From Zobellia uliginosa (lineage in GTDB: Bacteria; Bacteroidota; Bacteroidia; Flavobacteriales; Flavobacteriaceae), in NCBI RefSeq assembly GCF_900156625.1, contig NZ_FTOB01000003.1, forward strand, positions 496,001 to 560,000: a stretch of 64,000 bases of DNA, given 5' to 3'. Numbering within the stretch: the first letter of the stretch is position 1; every line of letters begins with the position of its first letter. Positions 61,063-64,000 of the stretch are shown here, one piece after another. A program made the translations under genes and the position numbers. The notes under the pieces were generated by a model. It was not told the origin of the DNA, ran no database searches, and worked only from the letters and a program-made list of their open reading frames with translations.

Positions 61063-61788
61063 ATGGAAGTAATGGAACAAAATCAAGAAAATGAAGTAAT
61101 CAGCATGCCAAGAATAGGCGATGCAGCCCCTAAATTTAAAGCGGTAACCACTCAGGGAGATATTAATTTTCCGGCGGACTATGAGGGAAGTTGGGTCATA
61201 CTTTTTAGTCACCCTGCCGACTTTACCCCTGTTTGCACCTCGGAGTTTATGACCTTCGCCTCTATGGAGGAGAAGTTTGCCGAGGCCAACTGTAAGCTTG
61301 TGGGCCTTTCCATTGACGGTCTGTACAGCCATATTGCCTGGTTGCGCACCATCAAGGAAAAAATCGAATACAAGGGAATGAAAAACATTGAGGTCAACTT
61401 CCCCTTGATCGAGGACATCACCATGGAAGTGGCGAAAAAATACGGAATGATCCAGCCTAACGAAGATACTACCAAGGCGGTCAGGGCCGTGTTTTTTATC
61501 GACCCGAAGGGTATGATCAGAACCATCATCTACTATCCCTTGAGCTTGGGCAGAAACTTTGATGAATTGTACCGCGTGATTATCGCCTTGCAAGCCGCCG
61601 ATGAATTCGATGTGGCCACCCCTGCCGATTGGCGTCCGGGAGATGATGTGATTGTCGGCCCTGCGGGTTCCTGTGGTACGGCAAAAGACCGAATGGAAGA
61701 TGGTGATATCGATTGTAAGGATTGGTTTTTCTGTACCAAAAAACTCGATAAGGACACGGTATTGGACCGTGTGCTGAGAAAGAAATAA
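61063..61788 (+). CDS. 1-Cys peroxiredoxin (Prx6 family)
   Basis: This 241-residue peroxiredoxin reduces hydroperoxides. The peroxidatic Cys is in HPADFTPVCTSEFMTFA (about residue 58). The C-terminal domain reads GRNFDELYRVIIALQAADEF, as in Prx6 enzymes. The extra Cys residues near the C-terminus (GSCGTAKD, DIDCKDWFFCTKK) could be resolving or metal sites but do not sit in a typical 2-Cys position. The start could be the first Met or Met4. It is followed by a strong terminator. Confidence 0.93.
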   Translation: MEVMEQNQENEVISMPRIGDAAPKFKAVTTQGDINFPADYEGSWVILFSHPADFTPVCTSEFMTFASMEEKFAEANCKLVGLSIDGLYSHIAWLRTIKEKIEYKGMKNIEVNFPLIEDITMEVAKKYGMIQPNEDTTKAVRAVFFIDPKGMIRTIIYYPLSLGRNFDELYRVIIALQAADEFDVATPADWRPGDDVIVGPAGSCGTAKDRMEDGDIDCKDWFFCTKKLDKDTVLDRVLRKK

Positions 61789-61810
61789 GAAAGGGTGATG
61801 GAGATATAGG

Positions 61811-61849
61811 GCGGATGCCGGTTTTTACGACTGGCATCCGCTTCTTTTT
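61811..61849 (+). terminator. Intrinsic terminator after the peroxiredoxin gene
   Basis: GCGGATGCCGGT (61811-61822) pairs with ACTGGCATCCGC (61830-61841) with one G.T pair and a 7-base loop, followed by TTCTTTTTTT. Confidence 0.9.
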
Positions 61850-61941
61850 TTGAACAAGGGTGTTCCCAGCTGGTACGGGCGTCCTGCCTATACCAAGTAT
61901 AAAAAGGGTAATACAAAAAAATGAAGCGAGCGCAGAGGGGA

Positions 61942-61992
61942 GGGATGTCCTCTAGTAAGCGAAGGGGAGGTATCGGGGGGCAATGTCAAATC
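61942..61992. repeat. Structured intergenic repeat, copy 2
   Basis: GGGATGTCCTCT with AGTAAGCGAAGGGG, followed by GCAATGTCAAATC. CCTCT (61949-61953) pairs with AGGGG (61963-61967) with a wobble pair. It matches the first half of copy 1 in order and loop sequence (TAAGC.GA), but the second stem is worn. Confidence 0.45.
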
Positions 61993-62072
61993 ACGTACTA
62001 GGGCCTCATTTATAGAAGTATTGTAACAATTGATTTTTTCCTTACTCTTTAGGGTGAGCGAAAAAACAAGAC

Positions 62073-63110
62073 ATGAAAACCCTATCGTTAATTGCCGTAT
62101 TCCTATTGGTTTCCTGCGGCGGCCCGCAGAAAGAAAAAAACTTTGGAATAGGACAAAAATCAGTAAGCTTTGTAGACGAATCGCGGAACCGGCCCTTGCC
62201 AACGGAAATATGGTATCCGACCCTGGACACCTTGATCACACAGGAAGCGAAGGAAGGTAAAAAGAAGCTTTTTAAAAGCATGGAAACCATTCCGAACGCA
62301 ACTCTTCCGAATAAAAAATTCCCCTTGCTACTGATCTCGCATGGTACGGGAGGGAATCGATTTTCGTTGACTTGGTTTATAGAAAGAATGGTAAAGGAAG
62401 GATATATAGTGGTTTCCCTGGATCACTATGGAAATTCCACTTTTAACAAGGTGCCCCGTGAATTCGTAAAATGGTGGGAAAGGGCCATTGACGTTCAATA
62501 TGTTTTGACCCAAGTACTGAAAGACAATAACATCGGTGCTAAAATAGATACATCTAGAATTGGCGGTGTCGGATTTTCCTTGGGAGGCTATACCAATATA
62601 GCCTTGGCAGGCGGTTATGTTGATAGAAGTATAGGGGAAAATGATAATATGGAGGACAGGAAAGTGCCAGCTGAATTTCCCCATACGGACGAAATTATAG
62701 ATTTTGAAAACGACAGTCTTATCGTTTCATCGTACAAGCGGTATAAAGACCGTGTAAAGGACGATAGGATCAAGGCATTTTTCGTTATGGCACCGGCAAT
62801 AGGATTTGGATTCCATTCCAAGGGGCAAACGGAGAAAATAACCGCACCGATTTTTATTGTGGCAGGAAAAGGGGATGATGTAGCACCTGTCAAAACCAAC
62901 GCGGAAAAGTACCATACACTTATCAAAACCAGTGAAATCTATCTTTTTGATGAGCATGTAGGGCACTACGTGTTTCTGAACGAAGCCACAGCTTTCGGAA
63001 AGGAAATAGCACCTGAAATAACGACCGATCATCCAAAGGTCGACAGAAAGGAAATTCACTTAAAAACATTGGAACTGGCATTGCATTTTTTTCAAGAAAA
63101 ACTGAGGTGA
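62073..63110 (+). CDS. Lipoprotein alpha/beta hydrolase (dienelactone hydrolase / PAF-AH-like)
   Basis: This 345-residue protein has a lipoprotein signal peptide (LSLIAVFLLVSCGG). The alpha/beta hydrolase core has LLLISHGTGGNRFSLTWFIE near residue 90 (oxyanion region), the nucleophile elbow GGVGFSLGGYTNIA (Ser near residue 170), the Asp in VVAGKGDDVAPVK and the His in DEHVGHYVFL near residue 293. The family covers PAF-acetylhydrolase-like and chlorophyllase-like enzymes, so a lipase or esterase role at the envelope is likely. Confidence 0.88.
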   Translation: MKTLSLIAVFLLVSCGGPQKEKNFGIGQKSVSFVDESRNRPLPTEIWYPTLDTLITQEAKEGKKKLFKSMETIPNATLPNKKFPLLLISHGTGGNRFSLTWFIERMVKEGYIVVSLDHYGNSTFNKVPREFVKWWERAIDVQYVLTQVLKDNNIGAKIDTSRIGGVGFSLGGYTNIALAGGYVDRSIGENDNMEDRKVPAEFPHTDEIIDFENDSLIVSSYKRYKDRVKDDRIKAFFVMAPAIGFGFHSKGQTEKITAPIFIVAGKGDDVAPVKTNAEKYHTLIKTSEIYLFDEHVGHYVFLNEATAFGKEIAPEITTDHPKVDRKEIHLKTLELALHFFQEKLR

Positions 63111-63486
63111 AACGGGGCTCTTCCTTAGAGTGCAAATCCCCTTTTGAGGAGGGGGTGCCGGGCGGGGCTCGATGACGGGCCGACCCAATCAGGTAGAATG
63201 TTGAATCTAAGCTTCCTGTCCAATCGAAAAAAACACGAAGGGCAAGCCCGATAAAACGCGCTAAGGCGCAAACGAATAATTCTCGCGATAAGGGGGGTGG
63301 CTAGCCCATTTCTTTTAAGAAAACCCCTTTCCGTTCCCTCAAAAGCAGGGGCGGGCCTGCAATCTATGTATAGGGTATGATAGGGGGAAAGGGGATTATT
63401 TATATATTAGGGGGAGGTAAAGGAAATATCTGGGGAATAGGGTCTATAGGGCTGTTGTTCGAAATTTCCGAAAAACCAAAGGCAAT
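63111..63486. other. Repeat-rich intergenic stretch (376 bases) without a gene
   Basis: This stretch contains the third copy of the structured repeat at 63186-63218. It also contains a 9-base perfect inverted repeat CCCCTTTCC (63324-63332) and GGAAAGGGG (63386-63394), 53 bases apart. Base composition is G-rich on the plus strand. No credible coding frame is present. Confidence 0.55.
63186..63218. repeat. Structured intergenic repeat, copy 3
   Basis: CAATCAGGTAGAATGTTGAAT parallels the CAATCCGGCAGAATGTGAAAT of copy 1. CAGGTAG (63190-63196) pairs with CTTCCTG (63212-63218) with one mismatch, keeping the stem of copy 1 even though its bases changed. Confidence 0.55.
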
Positions 63487-64000
63487 ATGAAAGCAGTTAT
63501 TTACGAAGCGTATGGTCCCCCAAATGTCCTTACACTAAAGCAGGTAGAAAAACCGATACCGAAAGACGATGAGATTTTGGTGAAAATACACGCAGCCACG
63601 GTTACTTCAGGAGATGCACGGCTTCGAAGTTCCGATTTCCCCCCTTTGTTTTGGCTTCCTGCCCGATTGATATTCGGACTTTTTAAACCGAAAAAGAAAA
63701 TTCTAGGCCATGAATTGGCCGGAGTCGTAGAAGAAATAGGAAAGGGAGTCACGCGATTTAATGTGGGGGACAGCGTATTCGGTACGACAACTATGCTGAG
63801 TACAGGCTCGTATGCCGAATATATATGCTTGCCGCAAAAATGGAAAAGTGGCGTTATTGCCTTAAAACCTAAAAACCTGAGTTACCAAGAGGCCGCGGCC
63901 TTACCGATCGGGGCTATGACGGCCATCTACCTTTTGGAGAAAGCCCAATTGAAAAAGGGGCAGAACGTATTGGTCTATGGGGCTTCCGGAAGCGTGGGAA
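63487..64000 (+). CDS. MDR superfamily alcohol dehydrogenase / quinone reductase, N-terminal part
   Basis: The first 171 residues of an NAD(P)-dependent medium-chain dehydrogenase are present, and the 3' end runs off the window. The start reads MKAVIYEAYGPPNVLTLKQV. The GroES-like domain follows with ILGHELAGVVEEIGKGVTRF and VGDSVFGTTTMLSTGSYAEY. The dinucleotide-binding motif QNVLVYGASGSVG is reached at the window's edge. The catalytic zinc Cys is absent at the first position, so the quinone reductase branch is more likely. It resembles the gene at 41680-42621. Confidence 0.88.
   Translation, partial: MKAVIYEAYGPPNVLTLKQVEKPIPKDDEILVKIHAATVTSGDARLRSSDFPPLFWLPARLIFGLFKPKKKILGHELAGVVEEIGKGVTRFNVGDSVFGTTTMLSTGSYAEYICLPQKWKSGVIALKPKNLSYQEAAALPIGAMTAIYLLEKAQLKKGQNVLVYGASGSVG

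Noticed and set aside
61942-61992. Copy 2 of the structured repeat as strong evidence of covariation.
   Set aside because: Its second stem is not clearly kept, so only copies 1 and 3 support the fold.
1-64000. CRISPR arrays, tRNA, rRNA, complete insertion sequences, prophage or plasmid genes.
   Set aside because: I saw no direct-repeat/spacer array, tRNA-like cloverleaf, rRNA stretch, transposase or phage gene in either strand. A tRNA scan would be needed to be certain.

Overview
The window reads as a chromosomal segment of a marine-type flavobacterium (Bacteroidota, family Flavobacteriaceae; Zobellia- or Maribacter-like is my guess, not proven). The signs are Bacteroidota promoters (TTG about 20 bases ahead of TAnnTTTG), very few Shine-Dalgarno sites, a SusC/RagA-style TonB receptor paired with a DUF4249 lipoprotein, head-GIN/DUF4097 proteins, a fused E1 alpha/beta keto-acid dehydrogenase and many Cys-lipoproteins. 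I see no rRNA, tRNA, CRISPR array, complete insertion sequence or prophage.

Layout. 1-3200: end of a FabG-like reductase, a von Willebrand A membrane protein and a prohibitin. 3200-11600: a complete histidine operon (hisG, a GNAT gene, hisD, hisC, hisB, hisH, hisA, hisF, hisIE). It is preceded by an unannotated 17-codon leader with three consecutive His codons and a strong terminator, and is interrupted by a decayed four-helix-bundle gene between two inverted arrays of a 7-base repeat. 11600-16000 (minus strand): adhesin-like GIN/DUF4097 proteins, an outer-membrane protein, and an ECF sigma factor with its probable anti-sigma partner. 16260-19530: TonB receptor plus DUF4249 lipoprotein. 19600-33330: housekeeping genes (OmpA-like lipoprotein, glycosyltransferase, holA, DoxX, branched-chain keto-acid dehydrogenase E1, LOG-like hydrolase, uvrA), an M1-like protein without its zinc motif, and a free-standing NUMOD4/HNH gene.

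33500-36540: a DNA-repair module. The radical SAM protein and its DUF4130 partner are divergent from a LexA-like HTH-S24 repressor, and the short gap between them is packed with seven TCCA/TGGA half-sites. 38290-45470: a six-gene electrophile/quinone-type stress operon (nitroreductase, double-ABM protein, His-rich acetolactate decarboxylase-like lipoprotein, quinone oxidoreductase, beta-propeller fused to two ABM domains, aldehyde dehydrogenase), divergent from an HxlR regulator. Two near-identical 17-base palindromes sit on the two promoters. 45510-49000: a three-gene minus-strand operon with a membrane sterol-desaturase-type enzyme, a ketosynthase III fused to a heme-oxygenase-like diiron (HDO) domain, and an unrecognised protein. 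This is the best candidate for an undescribed lipid or natural-product pathway.

49300-64000: mostly single genes (SnoaL-like lipoproteins, a NmrA-type reductase, an AraC regulator, a VOC protein, a YcaQ-like DNA glycosylase, a serine beta-lactamase-like hydrolase, alpha/beta hydrolases, a META protein, a bile-acid-symporter-like transporter, a 1-Cys peroxiredoxin, and the start of an MDR dehydrogenase). A pseudogene and a degenerate structured intergenic repeat lie among them.
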